A DNA stretch of 64,000 nt, from the NCBI GenBank assembly GCA_000403315.2, contig KE159636.1, positions 1,711,740 through 1,775,739 on the forward strand. Reading direction: 5' to 3'. Positions 8,619-17,745 of the stretch are shown piece after piece. The position numbers and the translations under genes were made by a program. The notes under the pieces were generated by a model. It was not told where the DNA came from and searched no databases. It saw only the letters and a list, made by a program, of their open reading frames with translations. How positions within the stretch are numbered: the first letter of the stretch is position 1; every line of letters starts with the position of its first letter. The DNA comes from Lachnospiraceae bacterium A2. Its GTDB lineage: Bacteria; Bacillota; Clostridia; Lachnospirales; Lachnospiraceae.

Positions 8619-10241
8619 ATGAAAGTATTAGTACTTGGAGGCGTTGCTGCCGGCACGAAGATTGCTGCAAAGCTAATGCGGGAAGACCGTGGGAATGAAG
8701 TGGTTGTGATTAACAAGGGCGCAAACATTTCTTACGCAGGCTGCGGGCTTCCCTATTATGTGGGCCATGTGATTGAAGACAGGAACCAGCTTATTGTAAA
8801 CACGCCGGAAAAATATTCTAAGCTGACAGGCGTTACCGTGCTGACGGAAACGGAAGCAGTGAAGGTTGACCCGGAAGCCAGGAAGGTAGTGGCAAAGAAT
8901 GTAAAGACTGGGGAAGAACAGGAACATACATATGACAAGCTGGTGGTTTCCGTAGGCGCAAGCCCCGTTAAGCCCCCCATTGAAGGGTGTGATCTGGAAA
9001 ATGTATTTTTTGTACGGACACCAGAGGATGCAATAAAGATCCGCGACATCGTGGACGCAGGGAACATCAAACGCGCCGTAGTAGTTGGCGCAGGCTATAT
9101 CGGGCTGGAAATTGCCGAAAACCTGAAATTGCAGGGGGTACGGCCTTTCGTATTGGATATGGCAGAACATGCGCTTCCCGGGTTTGACCCAGAGATGGCA
9201 GAATATGTGGAAGGCAAGCTGCAGGAAAGCGGGATTCCGGTTGTGACCGGGGTTGCAGTAACTGGCCTGGAAGGGGATGGCAAGGTAGAAAAAGTCATCA
9301 CCAGCAAGAAGGCTTACAAGGCAGACCTGGTAGTCTTAAGCGCAGGCATCCGCCCCAATACCGCATTTTTGGAAGGGATTGGCCTTGAAATGTTCAAGGG
9401 CACTGTCCTGACGAATGAAAAAGGGGAAACAAACCTTCCGGACATCTATGCAGCAGGGGACTGCGCAATGGTACATAACGCGCTGACCGGAAAGGCTGCA
9501 TGGTCGCCCATGGGCTCCACCGCAAATATCAGCGGCCGCCTGATTGCCCAGAACATGATGGGCGCAGGGCTTTCTTACAGGGGTGCATTAGGGACGGCAG
9601 TATGTAAGCTGCCGGGGCTGAACGTAGGCCGGACCGGGCTTACGGAAGCGCAGGCTGTGGCAGAAGGCTTCCAGCCAGTCAGCGTCATTACAGTGGTAGA
9701 TGACAAGGCGCACTATTACCCGGGCGCAGGCACATTTATCATTAAGATGATTGCAGACAAGGAAACTTTACGGCTCTTAGGCGTGCAGGTAATTGGCGCA
9801 GGGGCAGTGGATAAAGTAGTAGACATTGCCGTAACAGGCATTATGCTCAAAGGTACCCTTACTGATTTGGCAGATATGGATTTGGCTTATGCGCCGCCAT
9901 TCTCCACGGCAATCCATCCGTTTGAGCATACCTTAAACGTGCTGATGAATAAAATCAACGGCAAGTTTGAAACCTTTACCCCGGCAGAATATGCAAAAGG
10001 GGCGGCAGAAGGCTACAAAGTCGTAGACGCATGCCTTGCGCCTTCCATAGAAGGGGCTCCTTATGTGGAACTGACTACGGTGGAAGGGCCTGTGGACGGG
10101 CTGGGCCCAGAGGAGAACATCCTTCTGGTATGCAACAAGGGCAAACGGGCATACCTGCTCCAGAACCGCCTGAAATTCTATGGCTATAAGAATACGAAGG
10201 TATTAGAAGGCGGGATTACTTTTAACGACGTAGAAGCGTAA
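8619..10241 (+). CDS. CoA-disulfide / NADH-dependent persulfide reductase with C-terminal rhodanese domain
   Basis: 540 residues. N-terminal FAD motif VLGGVAAGTKIAAKL (residues 4-18), a single redox cysteine C42 in SYAGCGLPYY typical of the CoA-disulfide reductase group, and an NAD motif VVVGAGYIGLEIAENL (~150-165). The dimerisation domain ends near residue 445. The final ~80 residues read as one rhodanese domain: YKVVDA, then the sulfur-carrying loop CNKGKRAY with C505, then KVLEGGI. This fusion is known from NADH-dependent persulfide reductases, which reduce CoA- or low-molecular-weight persulfides to sulfide and thiol. It is first in a rightward unit with the small siroheme reductase and YeiH-type transporter. 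RBS AAGGAGG. Confidence 0.85.
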   Translation: MKVLVLGGVAAGTKIAAKLMREDRGNEVVVINKGANISYAGCGLPYYVGHVIEDRNQLIVNTPEKYSKLTGVTVLTETEAVKVDPEARKVVAKNVKTGEEQEHTYDKLVVSVGASPVKPPIEGCDLENVFFVRTPEDAIKIRDIVDAGNIKRAVVVGAGYIGLEIAENLKLQGVRPFVLDMAEHALPGFDPEMAEYVEGKLQESGIPVVTGVAVTGLEGDGKVEKVITSKKAYKADLVVLSAGIRPNTAFLEGIGLEMFKGTVLTNEKGETNLPDIYAAGDCAMVHNALTGKAAWSPMGSTANISGRLIAQNMMGAGLSYRGALGTAVCKLPGLNVGRTGLTEAQAVAEGFQPVSVITVVDDKAHYYPGAGTFIIKMIADKETLRLLGVQVIGAGAVDKVVDIAVTGIMLKGTLTDLADMDLAYAPPFSTAIHPFEHTLNVLMNKINGKFETFTPAEYAKGAAEGYKVVDACLAPSIEGAPYVELTTVEGPVDGLGPEENILLVCNKGKRAYLLQNRLKFYGYKNTKVLEGGITFNDVEA

Positions 10242-10267
10242 ACACAAACAGGAATAATGGCCAGGCT

Positions 10268-10300
10268 CCGCAGGGGGCGGTGGTTTCGCCTGCCCTGCGG
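10268..10300 (+). other. Intergenic mRNA hairpin
   Basis: CCGCAGGG and CCCTGCGG form a GC-rich stem with a further GGCG/CGCC inner pairing, between two co-directional genes and without a T-run. It may stabilise or process the mRNA rather than terminate it. Confidence 0.4.
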
Positions 10301-10343
10301 GGGCTGCTGTTACATAGAAAAATAGAAAAGGAGATTGAGGGTT

Positions 10344-11294
10344 ATGGGATGTACAATTAAACCTGATGAAATCAAAAGAGTGAAAGGGCTTGGGTTCCTG
10401 AACAACAAAGGGACAGATTTATTCAATGGCCGCGTGATTACCGTAAATGGGAAAATCACAGCAGAACAGGCAAAAGTGATTGCAGAAGCAGCAGAAAAGT
10501 TTGGGAATGGGGACGTGGAATTTACCACACGCCTTACTGTGGAAGTACGCGGCATCCATTTTGACAATATTGAACCTTTCCGTGAGTATATTGCAAAAGC
10601 TGGCCTTGAAACCGGCGGTACCGGCTCCCTGGTGCGCCCGGTTGTAGCCTGCAAAGGTACTACCTGCCAGTACGGCCTGTACGACACCTTTGATTTATCT
10701 GAAAAAATCCATGAGAGGTTCTACAAAGGCTACCATACCGTTAAGCTGCCCCACAAATTTAAAATTGCAACCGGCGGCTGCCCCAATAATTGCGTAAAGC
10801 CAGACTTGAACGACTTGGGCATTGTTGGCCAGTTAATCCCCAACGTGGACGGAGACATGTGCAACGGATGCAAGAAGTGCCAGGTAGAAACTGCCTGTCC
10901 GATGAAAGCGGCTAAGATGGAAGACGATGAACTTGTGATTGACAAGGATGCATGCAACAACTGCGGACGCTGCATAGCGCAGTGCCCATTTGACGTGATT
11001 GAGGACGGCACTCCCGGCTATAAGATGTACATAGGCGGAAGATGGGGCAAGAAAGTTGCCCATGGGCAGCCGCTGTCCAAGATCTTCACCACAGAAGAAG
11101 AACTTCTGGACACAGTTGAAAAAGCAATCCTTTTGTTCCGTGAACAGGGCCAGACAGGGGAGCGTTTTGCAGACACCATCGCAAGGATTGGGTTTGAGGA
11201 AGTAGAAAAACAGCTTCTGGCAAATGATATTTTAGAAAGAAAACAGGAAATCCTGGATGCAAAACTGCATTTAGTAGGAGGAGCAACCTGTTAA
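10344..11294 (+). CDS. Small siroheme sulfite/nitrite reductase-like protein with 2x[4Fe-4S] ferredoxin domain
   Basis: 316 residues from ATG 10344, which has AAGGAG ten bases upstream; a TTG three codons earlier sits on the Shine-Dalgarno and is rejected. Residues ~1-85 are a ferrodoxin-like half domain (NGKITAEQAKVIAEAAEKF). The siroheme/[4Fe-4S] ligand motifs are CKGTTC and GGCPNNC; the first has four residues between the cysteines rather than the usual five. A ferredoxin insert follows: CNGCKKCQVETACP and CNNCGRCIAQCP. The size resembles AsrC-like or Group I reductases that work in electron-transfer complexes. The partner could be the preceding flavoprotein or a ferredoxin (inference). 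Substrate is probably sulfite. Confidence 0.82.
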   Translation: MGCTIKPDEIKRVKGLGFLNNKGTDLFNGRVITVNGKITAEQAKVIAEAAEKFGNGDVEFTTRLTVEVRGIHFDNIEPFREYIAKAGLETGGTGSLVRPVVACKGTTCQYGLYDTFDLSEKIHERFYKGYHTVKLPHKFKIATGGCPNNCVKPDLNDLGIVGQLIPNVDGDMCNGCKKCQVETACPMKAAKMEDDELVIDKDACNNCGRCIAQCPFDVIEDGTPGYKMYIGGRWGKKVAHGQPLSKIFTTEEELLDTVEKAILLFREQGQTGERFADTIARIGFEEVEKQLLANDILERKQEILDAKLHLVGGATC

Positions 11295-11313
11295 TTCGGG
11301 AGGAGTTTTGGAA

Positions 11314-12363
11314 ATGGGTTCAAAGAAAAAATTTGGCGCGATTCTATTGTGCCTGGTGATTGGGTATCTGGCAACAAAATCTACAGATTTGCAGTCCTCA
11401 ATGTTCGGGCGCGTGGTTATGGGCGGACCAATGGTTGCGTTATTAGTTTCCATGATTATCTGCAACATTATCCCCAGCGTGGATAAGGACTTTAAAGAAG
11501 GGACTACTTACTGCAGCAAACAGTTTTTGAACTGGGGCATTATTTTAACCGGCGGTACCTTAAGCTTTGCTGATATTATGGGGACCGGCGTAAGGGCTCT
11601 GCCTTTAATCCTGTTTAACATCTGCCTGTCCTTTGCAATTGCAATGCTGGTGGGCAGAAAAATCGGGGTTACGAAAAATACTTCCGTCCTGGTAGGCGGC
11701 GGTACCTGTATCTGCGGCGGTACGGCAATCGCAACATTAAGCCGTATTATTAAGGCAACGGATGCAGAAATTGCATTTGGTATGGCAGCAATTTTCCTGT
11801 TTGATACCATTTCAGCATTTTCTTATCCTTACATTGCACCTGCAATCGGGTTTACCGAGAACCAGTTCGCTTTCGTAGCGGGGACAGCCATCAACGACAC
11901 CTCCTCCGTGGCAGGTGCGCAGGCGACATACCAGGCTATGATTGCCAACCCAGAATTCAGCGGCGCTTTGAATGTAAAGCTGGTACGTACGACGATGCTG
12001 ATTTTCGTGGCTATTGTCTGGACCGTGCTGATGGCAAGGGATGCAAAGAAGAACGGCGAGGCAGGCAGCAACGACAGCATTTTGGCAGTGGTACAGAAAA
12101 CTTTCCCAATGTTCATCCTCTGGTTTGTCGTAATGGCAGGCCTGAATACCTATGGCGCATTCAGCGAGGTAGGGAGCGGCTTACTGAAAGTGGCAAGCAA
12201 ATTCCTCTTTGCATCTGCGCTGGCTGGCGTTGGGTTTAAGATTAAATTTAAGGACGTATTCTCCAAGGGATTGAAGCCTATTGCACTGGGCGGCATTACC
12301 TGGGCTTGCGTGGCGGCTTCTTCCTATATCTTTGCATTCTTATTTGCAGGATATATTGGATAG
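11314..12363 (+). CDS. YeiH/UPF0324-family transporter (putative sulfate/sulfur exporter)
   Basis: 349 residues with roughly ten hydrophobic segments. The motif GGGTCICGGTAIATLSR (~residues 130-146) and the stretch FVAGTAINDTSSVAGA (~187-202) are the signature repeats of the YeiH (Cons_hypoth698) family, annotated as putative sulfate exporters. ATG 11314 with GGAGGAG upstream is preferred over the TTG at 11308. It is the last gene of the sulfur unit, 19 bp after the siroheme protein, and is followed by a terminator. Export of sulfide, sulfite or a related anion would suit the locus but is unproven. Confidence 0.85.
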   Translation: MGSKKKFGAILLCLVIGYLATKSTDLQSSMFGRVVMGGPMVALLVSMIICNIIPSVDKDFKEGTTYCSKQFLNWGIILTGGTLSFADIMGTGVRALPLILFNICLSFAIAMLVGRKIGVTKNTSVLVGGGTCICGGTAIATLSRIIKATDAEIAFGMAAIFLFDTISAFSYPYIAPAIGFTENQFAFVAGTAINDTSSVAGAQATYQAMIANPEFSGALNVKLVRTTMLIFVAIVWTVLMARDAKKNGEAGSNDSILAVVQKTFPMFILWFVVMAGLNTYGAFSEVGSGLLKVASKFLFASALAGVGFKIKFKDVFSKGLKPIALGGITWACVAASSYIFAFLFAGYIG

Positions 12364-12410
12364 CTTGCCTGAAAATAAAAAATATGTTATTATGCTGGAT
12401 AAGCATAAGC

Positions 12411-12445
12411 GGGGGCTGCCGGATGTGCAGCCCCTTATTATTTTT
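12411..12445 (+). terminator. Terminator of the sulfur operon
   Basis: GGGGCTGC-CGGAT-GTGCAGCCCC stem-loop followed by TTATTATTTTT, 50 bp after the YeiH-type stop codon. Confidence 0.8.
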
Positions 12446-12955
12446 CTATAGGAAAGACCTTGTCACGCTAACGCGTGAAAGTATCTTTCCTATAGAATAA
12501 AAAAGCTCTTATCGCACTGCGGCGGGTATGAAATCTGTCGCAAAGCGACCCGCCGCAGGCGGAGAATCCTGCAAGGCAGGATTCTTTCTTGTCTTATAGG
12601 AAAGACCGTGTTACTATGAAGTGCTAAAGTATATGGATTTCCTATAAGAGAAAAACAATTATGCGCAGCTCGCGGAGAGGAAATTTATTGCTGCGCAATC
12701 CGCTCGCGCGCGGAGAATGCGCTGTGCGCATTCTTTTTTATCTTATAGGAAAGACCGTGTTACTGTAAGGTGTTAAAGTCCGTGACTTTCCTATAAGATA
12801 AAAATAATATGCACAGGGTCTGCCCCAGCGAAGCGAGGGTACTCGTGCGAATAGAAGATGTCACTGCGTGGCCGCACTCGCACGAAGGGTATTATGCCGC
12901 TAAAGCGGCCGTGCTCGGCGCGAGAGCCCGGCTCGCCGGACTCTTTGTTTACACA
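12445..12955 (+). repeat. R1 dispersed hairpin repeat, three tandem modules
   Basis: The gap between the sulfur operon and hemA is filled by R1 material. A short variant (12445-12503) has internal TCACGCT...GCGTGA. A full copy (12592-12745) ends in the GAATGCGC-TGT-GCGCATTC hairpin plus a T-run. A third head (12745-12805) is joined to a different tail, 12806-12950, containing GCCCCAGCGAAGCGAGGG and TACTCGTGCGAATAGAAG, that reappears at 19985-20060. All are in the orientation of flanking genes. No reading frame with a ribosome binding site was seen. Confidence 0.8.
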
Positions 12956-12975
12956 TTTTGAGGAGATACAGAGAA

Positions 12976-14202
12976 ATGCAATTTGGGTTTTTAGGGATAA
13001 ATTATAAAAATGCCAGCCTTGCCATCCGGGATAAAACCTCCTTTACCGATGCCATGAAGCTGGAATTTTTCCAGCGGGCAGAGCAGGAAGGGATCGACCA
13101 GTCCATGGTGCTGTCCACCTGCAACCGGAGTGAAATTTATTATGTATATGGCAAAGAAGCCCAGCAGGCGCAGATCCAGCAGATTTATGAAGGGATGTTC
13201 CCGGATGTGGCGCTGGGGGAATATCTGGTAAAGCTGTCCGGGGAGGAAGCAATAGGCTACCTGTTCCGGATTGCCGCCGGGATGGAATCCCTTGTGCTGG
13301 GGGAGGACCAAATCCTTGGGCAGGTGAAGGAGGCCCTGGACTATTCCAGGACCATGGGCTACAGCGGGAAAGAGCTGAATAAGGTGGTGCGGGACGCCAT
13401 CACCTGTGCAAAACAGATAAAGACGGAATGGAAGGTCAGCGAAAAGCCCTTGTCTGTCAGCTATATCGGCGTAAGGAAACTGGCAGAGCTGTTCGGCATT
13501 TCCGGGAAAAAAATCCTGGTGATTGGCAGCGGGAAAACGGCTTCCCTTGCACTGCGGTACATATATGAATACGAAGGCATCCATGTGACGGCATGCAGCA
13601 GGACCTATGCCCATGCCAAAAGGCTCCGGGAGGAGTTCCCTGCCCTTGGGGTCCTTCCATATGAGGAATGGCGTCAGGGAATTCAGGAATGCGATATTGT
13701 GGTAAGCGCAACGTCTTCCCCCCATCTGGTGGTGCGGCGGGAGGATTTTACCCCCAAAGGGCCTATAGCCTTCCTTGACTTGGCGGCGCCCAGGGACATT
13801 GATACGGCTTTTGCCGAGGACGGGCATGTAACGCTGATAAACCTGGACACCCTGCAGGAGATTGCGTCCAAGAACCAGAAGGAGCGGGAAGGCCTGCTTG
13901 CGGAAAGCGGGAAACTTTTGGAGGGCAAACTGCAGGAAACTGTGGAATGGTTTTTCCAGAGCCGCATGGATTCCACCATAGAATCCCTCCAGCAGCGGTG
14001 CAGCGAGATTGTAGCGGACGGCTACAGTTACCTGAACCGGAAAATGGAGCTTTCCCCAAGGGAGCAGAAGCTGCTGAAAAAAGTGCTGAATGCTTCTTTG
14101 CAGCGGCTGCTGCGGGAGCCCATACGGGAACTGAAAAAATTGGATTCTGAGGAAAAGCAGGAGGAATATAAAAAGCTGGTAGGGCAGCTTTTCCAGATAT
14201 GA
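12976..14202 (+). CDS. hemA: Glutamyl-tRNA reductase
   Basis: 408 residues. It reduces glutamyl-tRNA(Glu) to glutamate-1-semialdehyde, the first committed step of the C5 tetrapyrrole pathway. The catalytic cysteine is C49 in LSTCNRSEIYYVY; the signature AAGMESLVLGEDQILGQVKE follows at ~103-122. The NADPH-binding domain starts near KILVIGSGKTASLALRY, and a C-terminal dimerisation helix is present. No fused precorrin-2 dehydrogenase domain is present, although some Clostridia have one. Start ATG 12976 has AGGAGA nine bases upstream; a TTG further up is rejected. The hemC-cobA-hemD gene follows after about 105 bp. Confidence 0.93.
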   Translation: MQFGFLGINYKNASLAIRDKTSFTDAMKLEFFQRAEQEGIDQSMVLSTCNRSEIYYVYGKEAQQAQIQQIYEGMFPDVALGEYLVKLSGEEAIGYLFRIAAGMESLVLGEDQILGQVKEALDYSRTMGYSGKELNKVVRDAITCAKQIKTEWKVSEKPLSVSYIGVRKLAELFGISGKKILVIGSGKTASLALRYIYEYEGIHVTACSRTYAHAKRLREEFPALGVLPYEEWRQGIQECDIVVSATSSPHLVVRREDFTPKGPIAFLDLAAPRDIDTAFAEDGHVTLINLDTLQEIASKNQKEREGLLAESGKLLEGKLQETVEWFFQSRMDSTIESLQQRCSEIVADGYSYLNRKMELSPREQKLLKKVLNASLQRLLREPIRELKKLDSEEKQEEYKKLVGQLFQI

Positions 14203-14307
14203 GTAAATGATGGGAAAAGGGGCGGAAAAGGGGTGGGAAAATCCCTGCTGCAAAGTATGGGGATGATGTTCCTGCCTTGCCTGCGCCTAGAAAGGAATAG
14301 AGGGAAA

Positions 14308-16827
14308 ATGAAGTATATCATAGGCACAAGGGGTTCCAAGCTGGCGCTCACACAGGCAAAAACTGTATGCAGCAAGCTGGCAGAAACCTATCCAGAGCAT
14401 ACATTTGAAATCCAGATTGTTAAGACAACCGGGGACCTGGTGTTGGATAAGCCCCTTCATGAAATTGGGGACAAAGGCGTGTTTGTCAAAGAAATTGAGG
14501 AAAAACTTCTCTCCGGGGAACTCCATATCGGCGTACATAGCATGAAAGACATGCCGGCAGCCCCCGCCACAGGCCTGATGTTCACAAGGCCATGGAAACG
14601 GGAGGACCCAAGGGACGCACTGATCCTGCGGGAAAAGAACTCCCTGGAGGAGCTGCCCATAGGGGCGGTAATTGGGACAGGCAGCAAGCGCCGGGAATTT
14701 CAGTTAATGCGGCTGCGGCCGGATTTGCAGGTGGTGGGAATCCGTGGGAATGTGGATACCCGCCTTCGGAAAATGGAAGAAGAAAAGCTGGACGGCATCC
14801 TCTTGGCTGCTGCTGGGCTCCACCGCCTGTCCATGCAGGAGAAAATCACCCAGTACTTAGAGCCGGAAGAACTGCTCCCAGCCCCTGCCCAGGGGATCCT
14901 TGCCCTGGAAATCAGGGAAGGGGAACACACCCTCCAGTCAATGCTGGATGCGCTGAGCGATGAGGGCACAGCACTTGCGGCAGAAGGGGAGCGCAGCTTT
15001 TTGCAGCAGATGGGAGGAAGCTGCCACGTCCCGGTGGGAGCGCTGTTCCAGAAAGAAGCAGGGGGCTCCTGCAAGCTGATGGCAATGTTTGGGAATGAGT
15101 CAGGGACAAAACAGGCCTATGCCACAGTGTCCTGCAGTATCCCAGCAGGGCATGCGGCAGGGGAAGAACAGGCCTATGCCAGGGAACTTGCAAAGCAGGC
15201 AGCCAAAGAAATACGCCAAAAGATGGCGGGGACTGTTACTTTGGTAGGGGCAGGTCCAGGGGATCCGGGGCTGATTACCGTAAAAGGCCTGCGGGAACTT
15301 AGGGAAGCTGACTGCATTGTATACGACAGGCTGGCCGCACCGGAATTTTTGGAGGTAGCAAAGCCTTGCTGCGAAAAGATTTACGTGGGGAAAGCCAGCA
15401 GCAGCCATACCATGAAGCAGGAGGAAATCAACCGGCTTTTGGTACAGAAAAGCATGGAATACAAAAAGGTAGTCCGCTTAAAGGGCGGGGATCCCTATGT
15501 GTTTGGCAGGGGCGGTGAGGAAGGGCTATACTTGCAGGAGCATGGGGTCCCAGTCCAGGTAGTCCCGGGCATTACCTCCAGCATAGCAGGGCCTGCCTAT
15601 GCCGGGATTCCAATTACCCACCGGGGGAAAGCATTAGGGTTCCATGTGGTGACTGCCCACGACCAGAACGATGCGCTTTCAGATATCAATTTTCAGGCAA
15701 TGGCAGAGAGCAAGGAAACCTGTGTGTTCCTGATGGGCTTAAGCAAAGTAGGGGAAATTGCAGCAAAATTAATGGAGGCAGGGATGCCGGAGGACACTGG
15801 GATTGCCGTTGTTTCCAACGCCACTACCTCAAGGCAGAAAACATGCGTTTCTGATTTGGCGCATATTGCAGGGGAAGTGGAACGGGCAGGGCTGGTTTCC
15901 CCGGCGCTGATTGTAGCAGGGGAAGTGGTTTCCCTGCGGGAAAGCTTGAATTTCTTTGAAAGCCGCCCCTTGTTTGGGAAACGGTATTTGCTCCCCAAAA
16001 TAGGGCCAAAGCCCACAAAGCTGAAAGCGCTGCTGCAAAAGCAGGGAGCGACCGTGGACGAAATCCAGGTGGGCGCCATTGAACGGGTAAAATGGAGGTT
16101 TGAGGTAGATAGGCTTAGCAGCCCTAGGCAAATTGTGTATATTGGGGAAGAAAAAGCTTACTTTTACCAAGACAGAGGACAGGAGGCAGCATGCCCTGGA
16201 GGAGAAGATGCAGCTTGTGGGTCCGGCAGACCAGAGGAGTTTCCGACAGAGAATCTGGCCGAAGCAGACTGGCTGGTATTTACCAGCAAAAACGGCGTGG
16301 AATCATTTTTTGAAAATTTCTGGGAGAATGGGCTGGATATGAGGAGCCTTGCAGAAATACAAGTGGCGGCGATTGGCGGAAAAACGGCTGAGTCGTTGGA
16401 GGCTTTCGGCATTTACCCAGATTTAACCCCGCATGAATTTAACAGCGATGCCCTTGCAGAGGCGCTGAAGAAAGTTATGTTAGGTATAGAAACTGTCTGG
16501 TACCTGAAAGGGGGCAATGCGGACAGCCACCTGAAAGAAGCTTTGGAGGGCTGCTGCCAGTGTAAGGAGCTGGTGGTATATGAAAACCGCCCTGTTGCGC
16601 TTAGCTTGGAAGGCATTGCCCCAATCAGGGACTATGACGGCGTCATATTTACCTGCGCTTCTTCCGCTGAACGGCTGGCAGAAGCCATGGGCACGGGCTG
16701 GGGCGCCTGCAAGGTTTACAGCATTGGCCCCAAAACCACCGTATGCCTGGAAAAGCTTGGCGTGACGGATGTCATTGAGGCAGGCCAATCCACGTATGAA
16801 GGGCTGGCGCAGTGCATTTGCAGATAG
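14308..16827 (+). CDS. Trifunctional fusion: porphobilinogen deaminase, uroporphyrinogen-III methyltransferase, uroporphyrinogen-III synthase
   Basis: 839 residues combining three enzymes. Residues 1-~300 are HemC: MKYIIGTRGSKLALTQA start, DMPAAP and the dipyrromethane-cofactor cysteine C239 in GGSCHVPVGA. Residues ~309-550 are CobA/SUMT: LVGAGPGDPGLITVKG, the VRLKGGDPYVFGRGGEE motif and GITSSIAGPAYAGIPITHR. Residues ~560-839 are HemD-like: YLLPKIGPKP, WLVFTSKNGVESFF, then VYSIGPKTTVCLEKLGV. A hydrophilic insert at ~620-645 interrupts HemD. Together they turn porphobilinogen into precorrin-2, the precursor of siroheme and cobalamin. Start ATG 14308 is the natural HemC N-terminus; upstream in-frame ATGs give unrelated residues. 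hemB, hemL and the sirohydrochlorin dehydrogenase/chelatase are not in the window. Confidence 0.93.
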   Translation: MKYIIGTRGSKLALTQAKTVCSKLAETYPEHTFEIQIVKTTGDLVLDKPLHEIGDKGVFVKEIEEKLLSGELHIGVHSMKDMPAAPATGLMFTRPWKREDPRDALILREKNSLEELPIGAVIGTGSKRREFQLMRLRPDLQVVGIRGNVDTRLRKMEEEKLDGILLAAAGLHRLSMQEKITQYLEPEELLPAPAQGILALEIREGEHTLQSMLDALSDEGTALAAEGERSFLQQMGGSCHVPVGALFQKEAGGSCKLMAMFGNESGTKQAYATVSCSIPAGHAAGEEQAYARELAKQAAKEIRQKMAGTVTLVGAGPGDPGLITVKGLRELREADCIVYDRLAAPEFLEVAKPCCEKIYVGKASSSHTMKQEEINRLLVQKSMEYKKVVRLKGGDPYVFGRGGEEGLYLQEHGVPVQVVPGITSSIAGPAYAGIPITHRGKALGFHVVTAHDQNDALSDINFQAMAESKETCVFLMGLSKVGEIAAKLMEAGMPEDTGIAVVSNATTSRQKTCVSDLAHIAGEVERAGLVSPALIVAGEVVSLRESLNFFESRPLFGKRYLLPKIGPKPTKLKALLQKQGATVDEIQVGAIERVKWRFEVDRLSSPRQIVYIGEEKAYFYQDRGQEAACPGGEDAACGSGRPEEFPTENLAEADWLVFTSKNGVESFFENFWENGLDMRSLAEIQVAAIGGKTAESLEAFGIYPDLTPHEFNSDALAEALKKVMLGIETVWYLKGGNADSHLKEALEGCCQCKELVVYENRPVALSLEGIAPIRDYDGVIFTCASSAERLAEAMGTGWGACKVYSIGPKTTVCLEKLGVTDVIEAGQSTYEGLAQCICR

Positions 16828-16902
16828 ATGCAGAAGGCAAAATTGCCGGGCAGGCGGGACGGCAGACACACGAAATAAAAAAACAAAAAAGGAAAAAATT
16901 TT

Positions 16903-17694
16903 ATGAGGAAAGCACTATTTTTTGACATTGACGGAACAATTTGGGATAAGGGAAACCGCATCCCGGACAGCACAAAGGAAGCGCTGCGGCTGCTGAAAGG
17001 GCAGGGGCATTACCTGTTCCTTTGCAGTGGCAGGACAAGAATTTTTATCCCGGACGCTACGCTGATGCCCCTGGGGTTTGACGGGGTGCTGGCGGGCTGC
17101 GGGACTTACGGGGAGTTTCAGGGGGAAGAAAAATTTTATTACAGAATCCCGTTGGAGGATATCCGGCGCACCAATGATATCCTGCGGGATATGGGGGCGG
17201 CGTATGTATTTGAAGGCCGGCATGCACTCTATATGGACGCGGAGCGGTTCCCGGAAGGCGCCATGTTCCCAAAAGTGCTGTATGAGCGTTTAGGGGAAAA
17301 AGTAGTGCGGGTCACTGGGAATGAAGAAAGCCTGGAAGTCAGCAAATTTTGCGTAAATTACATGGAAGCGAAGGAACGCCAGAAGGCCCTGGAGGAGAAA
17401 ATCGGGGAAAGCTTTACCATTATCCATCGGGAGGGGGATTTTATGGAAGTGGTGCCAAAAGGCTTCAATAAAGCCACCGGGATCCAAAAGATTTGTGAAA
17501 TCCTGGGGGTTTCCCATGAAGACACGTATTCCTTCGGGGACAGCACCAATGATTTGGATATGCTTTCCTACACCGCCCATTCCGTTGCCATGGGGGATGG
17601 GATGCAGGAAGCCAAGGATGCGGCGGAATATGTGACGTCAGGCCTTTGGGAAGATGGGATTTACCAGGGGTGTAAGCATTATGGGCTGATATAG
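16903..17694 (+). CDS. HAD-superfamily Cof-type phosphatase
   Basis: 263 residues. Motif I FFDIDGTIWD holds nucleophile D8 and acid/base D10; motif II is LCSGRTR; motif IV is SFGDSTNDLDML near residue 206. The type IIB cap lies between residues ~85 and 190. Cof-type enzymes dephosphorylate sugar phosphates, nucleotides or flavin phosphates; the specific substrate cannot be read. It has an AAAGGAAAA-type ribosome binding site and stands between the tetrapyrrole genes and a two-component system, possibly as a separate unit. Confidence 0.88.
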   Translation: MRKALFFDIDGTIWDKGNRIPDSTKEALRLLKGQGHYLFLCSGRTRIFIPDATLMPLGFDGVLAGCGTYGEFQGEEKFYYRIPLEDIRRTNDILRDMGAAYVFEGRHALYMDAERFPEGAMFPKVLYERLGEKVVRVTGNEESLEVSKFCVNYMEAKERQKALEEKIGESFTIIHREGDFMEVVPKGFNKATGIQKICEILGVSHEDTYSFGDSTNDLDMLSYTAHSVAMGDGMQEAKDAAEYVTSGLWEDGIYQGCKHYGLI

Positions 17695-17745
17695 GGGCAC
17701 AGCGCATGGAAAAAGGAAGGTGGGGGAACCTGATACGGAGGTGCC

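Noticed and set aside
12445..12955. R1 repeats as a CRISPR array or an rRNA/tRNA fragment
   Set aside because: No regular spacer pattern, no tRNA or rRNA fold; units are dispersed at other loci with variable tails.
12991..14253. 420-codon minus-strand frame opposite hemA
   Set aside because: Complete antisense shadow of hemA, whose motifs and ribosome binding site are clear.
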